From Paramacrobiotus richtersi (taxonomy: Eukaryota; Tardigrada; Eutardigrada; Parachela; Macrobiotidae), in NCBI GenBank assembly GCA_034698045.1, contig JAQGAU010000143.1:1-38063 (forward strand): a DNA stretch of 38,063 nt. The letters run 5' to 3'. Below the pieces are notes generated by a model. The model was not told the origin of the DNA. It saw only the letters and a list, made by a program, of their open reading frames with translations, and made no database searches. The first letter of the stretch is position 1; each line of letters starts with the position of its first letter. The position numbers and the translations under genes were made by a program. Shown one piece after another: positions 17,081 through 28,304 of this stretch.

Positions 17081-18048
17081 GACCTTCTCCGCTTTTCCTG
17101 CGTTTTATCCGGACTCGAAAACAGGCTCTATTTCCCTTCGAAATAATCTCTCTTTTTTTGCTGGTTATTTCGTTCCATCATTTGGACGTGTTTTTTTTTA
17201 TCTTTAACTAGTCGATGAAAATTACTAGGAACATATTACTGCAGAATGCTTCGCATCGAACCCCCAAAGAAATTTGGCAAAGATTTATTTCTTGCTTGGT
17301 TTTGTGGCTAGTGATTCATATGTCATGTTATGATGTGTTTTTTGGTTTTTTACTTGGCGCAATTTTACGCTCTACTAATCAAAAATCCACATCCTTATTG
17401 TTTTAGTTATTAAAGTGTTTCTTTTGGTGTTGCGTTGTCTGAAGAATTTATATAAAGATACAAATAACCCAAAACTTTATCTTTAATTTTGTTCCAACTT
17501 TTCACTCTCTTGAATTAATTTGCAGTAAATGATTCTTAATATTTAAATATTTTTTTATTTTAATAATTCTTACACGTACGTGTATACACCTTTTGAAGAA
17601 TATGATGTGTGCATGCAGAAAAAAATGTGCAGAAAAACAAAATTCAATATTGTATAAAACAATGCATACGACTTGCATAACAGATGCCTCACGTGTTAAT
17701 ATTTTTTATTATTTTAATAATTTTATTTTGATATTTTTAAATATGTGATATTGATCTTCACAATCAAAACCGACTGAAACTTTTTTGTGTTGATCCACAC
17801 AGTGTTTCTAGGTTACTTAATCGTAATAAATTTGACCTTTTCCTAAACATTGCGGCAAGGTGATCTTGCCGGCTTTAAAAATCCCAAAACATCAAACTTT
17901 GTCGATCTGACCAACGCGTAAAAAAAACTCCACAAAATACCCATGTAATATCCGTTATTGAAATGTCAAGAAAAATGTGTTGTAATATCCTGCAGTCGAT
18001 TTGACACAAGCTGATGTCCGAAAAGTGGGGAATCACCAAGTATCAGCC
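17081..18048. other. Gene-free interval between the Lifeguard gene and the next gene
   Basis: AT-rich, with short unconvincing ORFs. The left part is presumably the 3' UTR. An acceptor-like TATCCTGCAG near 17995 suggests a non-coding 5' exon join for the gene starting at 18049. Confidence 0.4.
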
Positions 18049-19832
18049 ATGAAATTCGGTAAGAAATCCAGTAAAGCATCCAACGATACTGCAGTAAAGA
18101 ATCCCCAGTTGCCGGCGGAACGCGAATGCGGCACTTCAGCATCGTCGGTAGCGGATTTGGCCACTGTACAAAGTTATCCAGGTACTCAAAATATATAATC
18201 ATATCGGATGTACATACATCATATGGTCATATTTTTGTGTTAGAAAGTTAGATTGTTATATTTTATATTTAGCGTTCTATAAAAAAACTGCTGTTTTTAT
18301 GTATTCTAATGATAAAAGAACGAAAATCAATAAAAGTGTCACTTTTGTATCTTATTATCATTATTTTATATTTAGCGTTCTATAAAAACACTGCTGTTTT
18401 TACGTATTCTAATGATAAAAGAACGAAAATCAATAAAAGTTTAACTTTTGTGTCTTATTATCATTATTTTATATTTAGCGTTTTATAAAAAAACTGCTGT
18501 TTTTATGTATTCTAATGATAAAAGAACGAAAATCAATAAAAGTTTAACTTTTGTGTCTTATTATCATTATTTTATATTTAGCGTTTTATAAAAAAACTGC
18601 TGTTTTTATGTATTCTAATGATAAAAGAAAGAAAATCAATCAAAAGTGTTACTTTTATATCTTATTATCCTTATTTTATATTTAGCGTTGTATAAAAAAA
18701 CTTCTTTTTTTATGTATTCTAATGATAAAAGAACGAAAATTAATAAAACTGTCACTTTTATAAAGTATTTTATTAATCAATAAAAGTATTACTTATATTG
18801 ATATTATTACTGATTTCTACAGTTAACTGCAAAGTAAACACCTACGTGGTACTGGTACATTATGTACAATGTTGCTGTGATGTACAGAATCGTCCCGTTT
18901 CGAGCATTTTGTGTCGACCATCGGTAAAGCCATACGACCGATTTCCGCCGGCGCCCATTCCACTCACTGCAAACCACCGCCGGAAGTACGCCAATTGGCC
19001 GCTGTCGACAAAGGTCTCCCTGTAGCCGTTGGACAGCGGTGTGTCAGCGATTCGGATGGTGAGGCGGAGCCGGTCAAGAGTGGGTTGATCTGCTCGTTCC
19101 GAAGCAAGAGTAAGAGAAGTTTAATTTATCATGACGTACAGTATAATAATCTTAATTTCTGGTTGATTATTATTTTATTATGTGCATGATACATGTAAGT
19201 ATGCTCAAATTTACGACAACAATAAACATACGAAAAATGTGAAATCAAAAGAGAAAAATATAATACCCGTTTTTAATTTGATTGTGTTTTATATATAACC
19301 TAAAAAAATTAAAACTGACTGGATTGTCGATAATTTGAAACAGTCGAAAAAAATGCCGGAAATTAGAAAAGAAGTAGTAATGTCAACAAAGCGCGTGACG
19401 ACAGGAAGCATGGCAGTTGATTCCAAAACGTAACGAAGAAAACAGTGGAGAAACTTGGAAATTACACTCTGCTATGCGCTTTATCTGCCATAGGGGAAGT
19501 GTGTAGATTGTCCGAAATTTGAAATGCGAAAACATTAGTACGACAATTTGCTTCGACTTTGAACGGGCTTTTTATGTCCTTTAGATTTTTCTTTCATGAT
19601 GTGATTTTCGTTTGTGAGTTTTTTAATTTTTAATTTTATTAATGATGTTTGTTTCGCTGCTCCCGTAGACAAGCGATTATCCAAGGACGAGCTGGCGCGC
19701 CTAATTGAGCGTTTAACCGTGGTGGAGAACGAGAGAAACGGGAAAAACCATCGAGTGATCCTGCCCAGTCTGCGTTATGCAGCTTATCTCACCCGCCGAC
19801 AACATCAGCTGCGTAATTTTTATCATCCATAA
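18049..19832 (+). CDS. Small unrecognised protein, 172 residues, three exons
   Basis: Exons 18049-18181, 18888-19109 and 19669-19832 have GT..AG borders and matching phases (1, 1), ending in TAA at 19830-19832. The N-terminal half is Lys/Ser/Ala-rich and probably disordered (MKFGKKSSKASNDTAVKN). The middle carries SSRFEHFVSTIGKAIRPIS and scattered Cys. The C-terminal exon is compact, charged and helical (KRLSKDELARLIERLTVVE, then HRVILPSLRYAAYLTRRQ). There is no signal peptide or membrane helix, so a cytosolic or nuclear protein is likely. I do not recognise a family. Poly(A) signals follow at 19892 and 19965. The first intron contains a tandem repeat. Confidence 0.75.
18260..18770 (+). repeat. 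Five-copy 103-base tandem repeat in an intron
   Basis: The motif AGCGTTYTATAAAAAAACTG starts at 18271, 18374, 18477, 18580 and 18684, a period of 103, 103, 103 and 104 bases. Copies 1-4 are almost identical and copy 5 more diverged. A fragment of a sixth (AATCAATAAAAGTATTACTT) follows at 18776. Each unit has two small inverted repeats: TAAAAA..TTTTTA around CTGCTG, and an AAAAGT..ACTTTT stem. Confidence 0.9.
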
Positions 19833-19891
19833 AAGTAGGCTAATTATTTCTGGAATAGACCACGTCTAGTTTATTCGTTGTTTTTGCTTTA

Positions 19892-19970
19892 AATAAACGT
19901 GACGTGGGTGAGCCAAATGTTGGAGTTTGCTCTGGATAACTGAGCCTAGTGCATTCAGCATTGTAATAAA
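19892..19970 (+). promoter_or_regulatory. Poly(A) signals of the 172-residue gene
   Basis: AATAAA at 19892-19897 (60 bases past the stop) and again at 19965-19970. The rest of 19833-20226 holds nothing else I can support. Confidence 0.6.
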
Positions 19971-20226
19971 ATTGTGGTGCAAAAAGTGCGTCTGGTCTTT
20001 TTTCATGTAAATCAAGGAAATAATATGGATGAACGTTTGTATTAAATTTAATTAATACGCTTTCCGTAGTATACACTTTCCAACACTCAAAAATATATTG
20101 TAAAATAATGACTGTACAATTTTGCAGAATTTAATGTAGCAAATTAATTAACACTTTTCTGAATGCATTAGCCCCACCTATTTTGCGTCGCGAGTTACTT
20201 ACTGTAAATATTTACTTTTTTGGAAA

Positions 20227-21308
20227 TTATTCATCGTTTTCAAACAGCCACATGATTTTAATTGCATACCAGTCAATATGTACTTTGTGCCAATATGTAC
20301 TAGAAGATTTAACTAGCTAGCAGGGGAACACAGAAAATTCTAACAAAAATTCGGTTAGACGCTTATGCATAATTTAGGGTTTTACACATACGATGATGTG
20401 GGTACAAAATTGCACAAAGTTATTCCCAGTAACACATATCCAGGACAGTGCATTACTAGTCTGTTGAAAATTTAATATGGAATCCAGCACCATACAATAC
20501 ACGATCCAGTACACATCAACGTAGCGCTCACATCCACGCGATACGTTTTCTATATATGACACATATTGTTAAAAATTAAATTACCTATCTATTTTTCTTC
20601 GCTTATACAGTGATATATTCATTATATTACGTACCGAAAATTCCATTAGCGAAGTGAACTGTAATGATGTCAAACGATACAGGAGGGCACTATCAAATTA
20701 TCCATAATTTATTATGGTTATCAAAGTGCAAAACCCTTAAATTATAAATCACTAATGTCCATACCACACCTGACCGGTATGTGAGCATTACGTAACTGTA
20801 TTCTTCTATATCGGGCTTTTTGGTAAATTCTGCTCGTTGCGTTGTCAAATCGTACTTTTCGATATACACTTTTCATCCTGGATGTTCTTCACAAAATTAT
20901 CAATGTCGAGTGTTTTGTATACGCTAACGTTGTCGTCGGCATCCTGATCGTAATTATCCCCTTTTTCTCCAGAAATGTCTCAACGAGTGCACTGGAGCTG
21001 ATTCGTTTCAGGTCACCTTTGAAAACGGGAATACGTAGATACTTGCCAAACCGGCAGTATGATTAGTAGACTGATGGTATTCCTGTTATTACCACCACTA
21101 CCAGTTTCTGCTGCCACCAGGCACTCTTGTTCATTTCACGTGCACGTTCCGCCGGTGAATTGTGTGTAGCTTATACAGAAATATAACGAAGCACTCTGCT
21201 TAATGCCGGTTATTCTTCGATGGGATTTGTGATGCTGCTTCCTGTAATACCTGTATAGGCTAATTCGACGCCTTCCACGGTGTGGTGGTTTTTGATAGAA
21301 ATCGACAT
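20227..21308 (-). CDS. Candidate five-exon minus-strand gene, unrecognised product
   Basis: Model on the minus strand: 21251-21308 (ATG, MSISIKNHHTVEGVELAYT), 20770-21016, 20635-20658 (24-base microexon), 20392-20549 and 20227-20316 (stop TAA). Four introns have GT..AG ends, and three junctions agree in phase without adjustment (20770/20658, 20635/20549, 20392/20316). Protein-like stretches: KRISSSALVETFLEKK, DADDNVSVYKTLDIDNFVKN, KPDIEEYSYVMLTYRS, GCERYVDVYWIVYCMVLDSI and SSSTYWHKVHIDWYAI. The second exon reads well in two different frames before and after its middle, so either the gene is decayed, the assembly has an indel, or a splice is missed. The product would be about 200 residues and contains aromatic-rich strands. 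I do not recognise a family. No long ORF reveals this gene; it rests on splice logic and protein-like composition. Confidence 0.5.
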
Positions 21309-23372
21309 TTTCAGGAAAAGGAATTGTATATGCTGACAACATATCCTGACTTGTGAGTGCTCTAGTGTGATTTTCCGCTGGGATTATAAGTGTCGTTGCC
21401 GTCCGCGCAGGTAAAAGGTTGCTCTAGTATCAAAAGTTTACGAAATAATTAATTTATAAATGATTTCAAATTTATGTAATACATAATAATACTAAAATGT
21501 ACATAAATATTTACAAAATTATTCATAAAATATAAATGATTTAATAATTAATAAATAAATTTACATCGCGGTTTACGTCTGTTTTTCCTGATTCTACCGG
21601 TTTCTTGCAAATGTTTTTGTTGATACTTCAGGACAAACATGTACTTCGTTTCTAAAAGATATAGTATTATGAACAGTCTTACTCTGGTATCGCTTGTTAT
21701 TCTTTTAACATTTTTTAACAACAAAATTTCTAGAAATTCTGATTATCTGTATAATGATATCCTTTTTGGTAAAACCATACTTCTCCAATTGTCGAAATCA
21801 TAATTTTCGTGTTATTCGTTCAACGAGCACGTTGGATAACACGTTTGCTTCCGTTCGTCGTGTTATGCGCTTGCAGCGGTTTAATTCTTACGGTTATAAG
21901 TGTAATAAAATTCAGTTTGATGGGATATTAACGGTTTCGCATAATATCTGTGGAGAAGTAAAACAAGTTGTAAAAGTTAAATTTATGCACGCTAGCATTT
22001 TGTGGTTCGTACACATGCGAAGATATTCGACAAGTTTACTTCTCCACCGCGCATCTTCCCGTTTTACCGTACAGTGCAAATAAAAAATTTAATATTTTAA
22101 ATAACAAATAACGGAAATTAACGCTTAAAAGACGAGGTGCACTTAAATAAACTAATACAAACTAATGAATCTTATTATTTAAATAATGACCTATAAATAA
22201 CAAACTTTAATATAAGTTATAATTACTAAAAAATAATAATACGAATAATACTACTGTACTACTAATTACTAATAATATAAATAATAAATATTAAACTAAT
22301 AAATAACGCAGTAACGTTGTGCACTATCACAAAGCACACCTCCATATCTTTATAGAAATAACAGAAATATACTTACGTACCGATATATTCCTCATTTATG
22401 ATTCCCACAATTTTGGTTGAAAAAACTGAAATTTGAAAAAGTTGATAAAGCGTTACATTAGTTTTTTACATTAGTTCTTGCGATGACCGATGAACAGATT
22501 TTTAACTGTTGCATATTTATGTAAAACGTTTATGGTGCTGAGCAATTTCACCTGCGGGCAATATTAACATTTGAAACTATGCAGTATTTATGTTGGTATG
22601 TTTTACCACGTGCACGTTTCAGATTAACTGCCGTAGGGCAACAAATTATCGTTTTAGCTGAAAGTGATTCCTGGTTTTTCGCTGCATAAAAATCATGCTC
22701 AGTTTATCTGCATAAAACAATCACCAAACCATTTACATACAGTGCAATCTTTTCATAACATATTTATCAAAAAATACGTTCATTTTGTTTATTTAAGAGA
22801 TCGTTAATTTTCTTAAATCAGCACAAGGTTCAAAACATATTTTTCAAAAACTATGTCAGTTTTATATATTTAAGATATCATTTATTAAATCAGTAGTCTA
22901 GTACAGCCTTTAATAACATACAGTATTTGTCAAAAAGTGCGTTAGTTTTATTTATGTAAGAAATCATTTATTAAATCAGCACAACCCTCAATAACATATT
23001 CTTAAAAAATACGTTAGTATGAGAAATCATTTATTAAATCAGCACAATCACCAATAACAGATTTTTCGAAAACTGCATTCGTTTTGTAATAACTTTTATC
23101 TATTTAAATAACCATTTATTGAATCAGTTTCGGATGAGATTTGTTATCAGCAATCTTTTAAAATTATCTCGCAAAATTCTAATTACAGCGGCTAAAAACG
23201 TGCGAAATATTATTCATATGCATGTACATAAATCCCTTTTTCAGCTTCCGGTCGGTCGTTCAGAATAATTCTCGGTAACCAACTCAGCCGCCAATTAATT
23301 AAACCCTCGTGATCCGCCCGGCACCTGGTCCCCATTACCCCGGGTCACGCACAACACCTCCCCGAAGAATAT
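21309..23372. other. AT-rich gene-poor interval upstream of the GPCR gene
   Basis: A 109-codon plus-strand ORF (21754-22083) has no recognisable domain, and an exon-like interval with a good acceptor lies antisense to it near 21960, so neither strand can be called. The stretch 22080-22400 is very AT-rich. A degenerate repeat at 22741-23128 is listed separately. The GPCR promoter and 5' UTR should lie near 23200-23372, where GC content rises. Confidence 0.4.
22741..23128. repeat. Degenerate ~78-base tandem repeat, about five copies
   Basis: Each copy runs roughly CAATAACATATTTTTCAAAA, then ACGTTAGTTTT, then TTTAAGAAATCATTTATTAA and ATCAGCACAA. Copies begin near 22743, 22823, 22902, 22982 and 23045; the fourth is shorter and the fifth the most altered. 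Confidence 0.65.
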
Positions 23373-26300
23373 ATGGACGACATGCATTTCAACGTCTCGG
23401 ACACTCCCGAGGAGGATCTGCATTTCCCCCTGGCCTACCGGATAACGGCCACGTTGATCCACTCGGTGATATTAATCACGGGGATCCTCGGCTGTCTGGC
23501 GATTATCTTTGTGGCGCACAAGGAACGCACGTTACACACACCGACCTATTCCTACCTGGTAATGTATATACTGCACGCGCTTGCTTGGTATTATGTATTT
23601 TTGGGGTAATATACGGCAAATCCCTGTGGGTGTATATTGCATTGACTGGTTGAAGTTACGGGCATTAGCATTGATTAATTTACTCGGCAGAGGGGTGTGT
23701 GTGGATTAGGTGGTTATACCGTGGATTAATATTTATTATTAGATGAATTTGTCACTGGTTTAATTTGTGTTTAACATAATTTGCTTAGCTGAAAATAAGA
23801 TCTAGTAATACAGAAATAGACAACCAAAGTCAATCCGCTTTCACTAAATATATTAGTTAATGTGTAGGCTGTTACGGATTAGCACCACGGATTTTCTAAC
23901 GCAATTAGGCTAATTAAATAAATTTTCTGATACGTCACGAGTAACAGTGATTATTTACCGCATGGCGTATAATAAGCGCACCTTTAATTTGTGATGCCAG
24001 CTAGCTCCATATACGTCTACGTACCACTTGGAATATTCCGTTTTATGACAGAATAAATAGACAGTTTAAAAAAAGTAAGAAAATAACTGTTGGTTGTATA
24101 ATGCGTAGTAATAAACGTTGTTTATAGTTTTTTAAATAGATTTTTAAGCTAATTTAAAATTAGTTAAAATAAGTTTTATAGTTTTTTTAAAAAATAATTG
24201 TTGTTTATACTTTTCGTCTGTTTGTGATGAGAAATCTGCAACGTATGGTTCAAATATGTAACTTCGTAGTATGGATAATTATAAGAAAGCATTCCGTAAA
24301 CAGTGTTCGATAATTAAACTAGCTAACACATATTATATGAAAACACTACTCGATTGAGCAACTGCAATAACCAGCATTCCTTTGGGCAGTTGATCTGATG
24401 CGCGTTCTCCGATCGCCGATTAATTACTTATTTCTAATGCCGATATGAATAGCATAACAAACAATAATAAATAGAAATATAATATGTGTTATAATAATGC
24501 AACGTGATACGTACGGCCGTCGGTGGTGTGACAGAATCGGGATGATAGAATATCTGTTTCGAGACATTTTCTACTAAATTCTGCATGATCAACTAACAAT
24601 AAGTGTGCATTATAATTACTTTATGTTGCGTTACTGGATACGAAAAACAATCAACGTTTTGACTGAATTGTGTAGGTTTCCCTGGCCTTTGCCGATCTGG
24701 TGGTGATCAGTACGGCCGTACCGGAAGCTATTGTGTGTCATCATGTGGGAGCCCGCTGGATCTTCGGACCCGTCGGATGTGCATTGTTTGTCTTTCTTAA
24801 CTTTCTGGGGATCAACGCCGGCAGCATGAGGTAACTGTGGGCAAGTATTATAATATGATATCCCTTCTTTCTTAAAATGTTAGTACATTTATTCTGAATC
24901 TTACCGTTAGTCGGTCGAACAGACTCAAATAGCCAAACCCACTTCAGCACTCTTTATGACCGCTCACGCTAGCAGTACTTATGGGAAACCTAGGCAGACG
25001 TCAGTAATGTGGATCACAGTGTCATATGTACTAAGGTTATTAGACTAATTTTAATAAATTACTTAAAAACCTTTTATGTATAGCCCGGAGCATCCCTGTA
25101 CCCGTCATGCGTAAACTCCGTGCATTTTCTGTTGACCTGGTGTAATTTTCCAGTGTTCAGCGACGTGAAAACTATTAATCATTAGCTCATAATATAAAAG
25201 CGCAGTAGCCAAGGGCTGTGATTCTGAGCCTGACGATAACTCGTTCGTTTGTTTCGTTTTTCCAGCATCTTCGCCTTCACCATCGAACGCTACATCGCTG
25301 TATGCCACCCGTTCCTCGCACACCGCCTCTGCACGGTAGAGCGGACCAAGAAGATTATCCTGGCTGGCTGGATAGCCGTCGTCGCCTACTGTCTACCGTG
25401 GTTGTTCCTGACCGAACTCAAATCCGATCCCTCCTACCCGGAGCATTACCACTGCGACTTTCGGGTCAGTAAGGAAGTCTACGCGGCCCTCTTCGTCTCG
25501 GATATTGTCGTGTTTTACCTGCTACCGCTGATGACGGCCGTGGGGGGTTATGCTAAGATAGCCTGGGTGATCAAGCAAAGGTCACGGTGTCAAGCGGAGA
25601 CGGAGCAGCAGCCGTTGAAGGATGGGCATCTGCAGCCGGGAGGGAGTTTTAAGCTGATTAAGAATGCCAGCAAGTCCAGCTTTCAACGGCCGTCGGATAG
25701 TGCGAAGAGTTCGGTGCGTATATTTTTTCGTGCAGCATTAGTGCATCTGCAGCTATATGTGTGAAAGGAAACACCATAATAGTTTCTCGTCAGTAAACGC
25801 TACTCGGCAGTACACGAAAAAGTAAAACCTTTCGTACCCTGTACACATCTGCATTTCCATGGTGGAGATAATACTAACTGAAAACACAAAGAAATTGGTG
25901 GTTCCAGTCAAACATATTTGGAGTGTTTCGTTCTTCTTTATGTAAGCAGTTCCACTACTTTACAAGCGTTCACGATCTAGAACGGTATTAGGTACTGAAA
26001 GCAAAGGAAAAATTTGAAATACATGTAGAAACGTAGCAAGTAGGTGTATGTATTGACCTCGATCAGTAAGCACCGGAAGTTCCTAATGCGAGATTTCAGT
26101 ATGCTCACACAGGGCGAGAAACAAAAGTCCCAGCCAATACGTTTTTCGCTGATGCAGCGCATTTTGATTGTCGACAAACCTTTTCCCCCGCATTAGGCTA
26201 GGATATGTACCCTCAAGCCTTTCCCGTCTATCTGAGCAGAAGAGGCTTGGAAACCGACGTGCGTGATAAAGTGCCCAACCAGATTTCGCCAGGTCGGAAG

Positions 26301-27483
26301 TAATTAATCTGTTTATTATAAAGATCACAAGGTAACAAATACCACCCAGACACAATCAGGCTCCATGACCAACGCGACCGGCTGAATGCCTTGTTTCCCG
26401 CCCGAGGTTGCGTGGAGGATATCCGTTGCATATGAACAATTGGACGCGCATACCCATTCGTGCGCATTGTCCTTTTGGATCTCGAAATAAGTGTAGCCAG
26501 AAATCAGCATAGTTAGAAAAGACCGTCTGTTGATGGAAACAACAGCCATTTATGTGGTGAAACCGGGTCATTTCGCTGGGCAACGGAAAGGTCACCGATA
26601 GGTCTGACGTAGGCAAAATGTAGTAGGTTTACAATTTGTTGACATGCTGGCAACAGCTTTTGCCACCCTTTTAAAATTGTCCAGGATTCGTTAAACAATC
26701 GTACTTTTGTAACATATGGTAGGCCAAAGTTTGGGAACCAGTTTGGTGACTAACAGGGAAAACAACACTTCAGAGATACGCGTGCAACGTCATAGGTTTT
26801 AACTGCTTTACTAATAACAGACGTCAGCGCCTACCCCTGAATTTTGTAATAATGTAATTAGATAAATTAGCAGACTACACAGTAGAATTCACCGGTCCGT
26901 GTATTGCAAATTACAGACGATGCGGATGCTGATTGTCATCGTCAGCCTATTCGCCATTTCCTGGCTTCCCTTCCGCGGCCTATTGATCTATAATTCTCTA
27001 GCCGAGTCGCCCTGGTTGGACATGTGGTATCTGCTGTTTGCCAAGACCCTCATCTACGTCAACTGCGCGATCAATCCGTTTTTGTACAATGCGATCAATC
27101 CGCGATTCCGATTGGCTATGCGACATGCCTTCTGTCACACCAGCAAGCCAATGGGCAACAAAAGTACGTGTAAATGATTGTTATCTAACAGTACGCAGAA
27201 CTTTGGTCCAAATTGGGCTTTTCAAAAGAAATTCGAAGAAGATGTTACTATGCTGTATCAGTTATACCTGTGAAAACAAGAAAGTTGTGATTTATGTTAG
27301 GTCATCATTTAATAAGTTTCCAAGGAAATGGAAGCGAATTGTTTAAGCTTTCTGCAGCAGAATAACTGAATGTCTCTTTTACTTTTTGTAGCGACGCTTA
27401 GCATAGCGGATCGATCACCCACAACTGAATACTTTGTAAGGAAAAGCTCCTCACCGACTTGCAACTTCGTTACTCCGACGTAA
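23373..27483 (+). CDS. Peptide GPCR, thyrotropin-releasing-hormone (TRH/EFLamide) receptor-like
   Basis: Exons 23373-23558, 24676-24830, 25266-25713, 26917-27163 and 27392-27483 join in phase to 375 residues. Class A receptor at the plasma membrane; the family signals mainly through Gq (known). Seen: N-glycosylation site NVS in a short N-terminus; TM1 from LIHSVILITGILGCLAIIF; TM2 VSLAFADLVVISTAVPEAI; TM3 with the conserved Cys, LNFLGINAGSMS and ERY in place of DRY, then IAVCHPF; ECL2 Cys in HYHCDF; TM5 DIVVFYLLPLMTAVGGY; a long Ser/Lys-rich third loop; TM6 SLFAISWLPFR; TM7 YVNCAINPFLYNAINPRFR. LGINA, ERYIAVCHP and the NSLAESPWLDMWYLLF region match TRH receptors well. If the last intron is retained, exon 4 instead ends at TGA 27175-27177 (349 residues). 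Confidence 0.9.
26312..26751 (-). other. Nested minus-strand coding fragment in a GPCR intron, FLYWCH-like, with poly(A) signal
   Basis: Inside the intron 25714-26916, the minus strand reads from a possible ATG at 26549 to a stop at 26325-26327 (74 codons), with AATAAA at 26312-26317 just past the stop. It contains SGYTYFEIQKDNAHEWVCAS, then NCSYATDILHATSGG. The spacing G-Y-x-Y .. W-x-C .. C-x-x-A is like a FLYWCH zinc finger, a domain often found in MULE-type transposase proteins; later zinc ligands are not clear. Upstream (26751-26560) another open stretch with SPNWFPNFGLPYVTKVRL follows an acceptor-like CCCTGTTAG. The joining of the two pieces is unresolved. It could be a small nested gene or a transposon-derived fragment. 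Confidence 0.3.
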
Positions 27484-28304
27484 CGGAAATCCTTTCGCTT
27501 TGAGCAGCTGTTTTACCGCGCACACACTCCTATATTATATATGGACGATTAGTTAAACTTTCTTGTTTTTTATCACGTATTTTTGATGGCGAAAGGTTTT
27601 GTTATGATGACTGACCTCAGTTGAGGAATGTGTTTATGGTTGTCGCTATGTTAGATACGCAGCGCTGCCATTTCCAGAACATAGTCTCTCCTGTGTTTTA
27701 CCTTGCAAGATTCTCTATTTGAAGTGATCTTACAGAAAAAGAGCAAAAATGTCATGTTTTACCGCATTTGACCCTGTAAGTACGCGCGATAAGTACGCAA
27801 ATTTGACAAATCTATACATCTGTTTCTGTACATAATAACAGTGCTTTTCCTACTGTTTTATCCGCATAATGAAGACTGTTTTTCTCTGTACACAGCTGCT
27901 AACTAGTACGCTGCAAGAGAATCTCGATCATGCCACGTTCTGGGAACCCGCGGGCAGAGTGATTCACGGACGTTTCGAAGAACACCTGTTCGGGCTACAA
28001 CTTTAACGTGCCAGATGGATTGCTGTTTTCCCGGTTTATCCAGGCATGTTTCAGAGAAATCTCTGTTCGGAAAGCACTGCCACCATATTTACCAAAAGGC
28101 ATACGAAGGACGGTATCCAAGTGGAGCAGTTGATGCGGCAGTTTTGCGGTCTATACTTGTTTGCTCGCCACAGGCAAAACACATACCAACTTTATTTGTT
28201 CATGTACTCCTAGTTAAAGACTATAAAGACAACGTTTCGGCACTATAAAGCCGGACGTTTTATGCAGTTGAACCCATCCCATTGGCTAGAGCTATACCCT
28301 AACA
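27484..28304 (+). promoter_or_regulatory. 5' flank of LRR gene A (array-wide conserved flank)
   Basis: From about 27757 to the ATG the sequence is homologous to the flanks of copies B (31867-32599), C (30680-31032) and D (35130-35472). Shared blocks include GGCAGAGTGATTCACG, TCGAAGAACACCTGTTCG, CAGGCATGTTTC and ACCACAGGCAAAA-like stretches. TATAAAG at 28244-28250 lies 55 bases before the ATG and fits a TATA box; the matching position is TACAAAG in B and TATAGAA in C. Conservation of the whole flank indicates that promoter and gene were duplicated together. The left part (27484-27756) is the GPCR 3' flank. Confidence 0.6.

Noticed and set aside
21754-22083. 109-codon plus-strand ORF
   Set aside because: No domain; the antisense strand shows exon-like borders equally well. 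Insufficient to call either.
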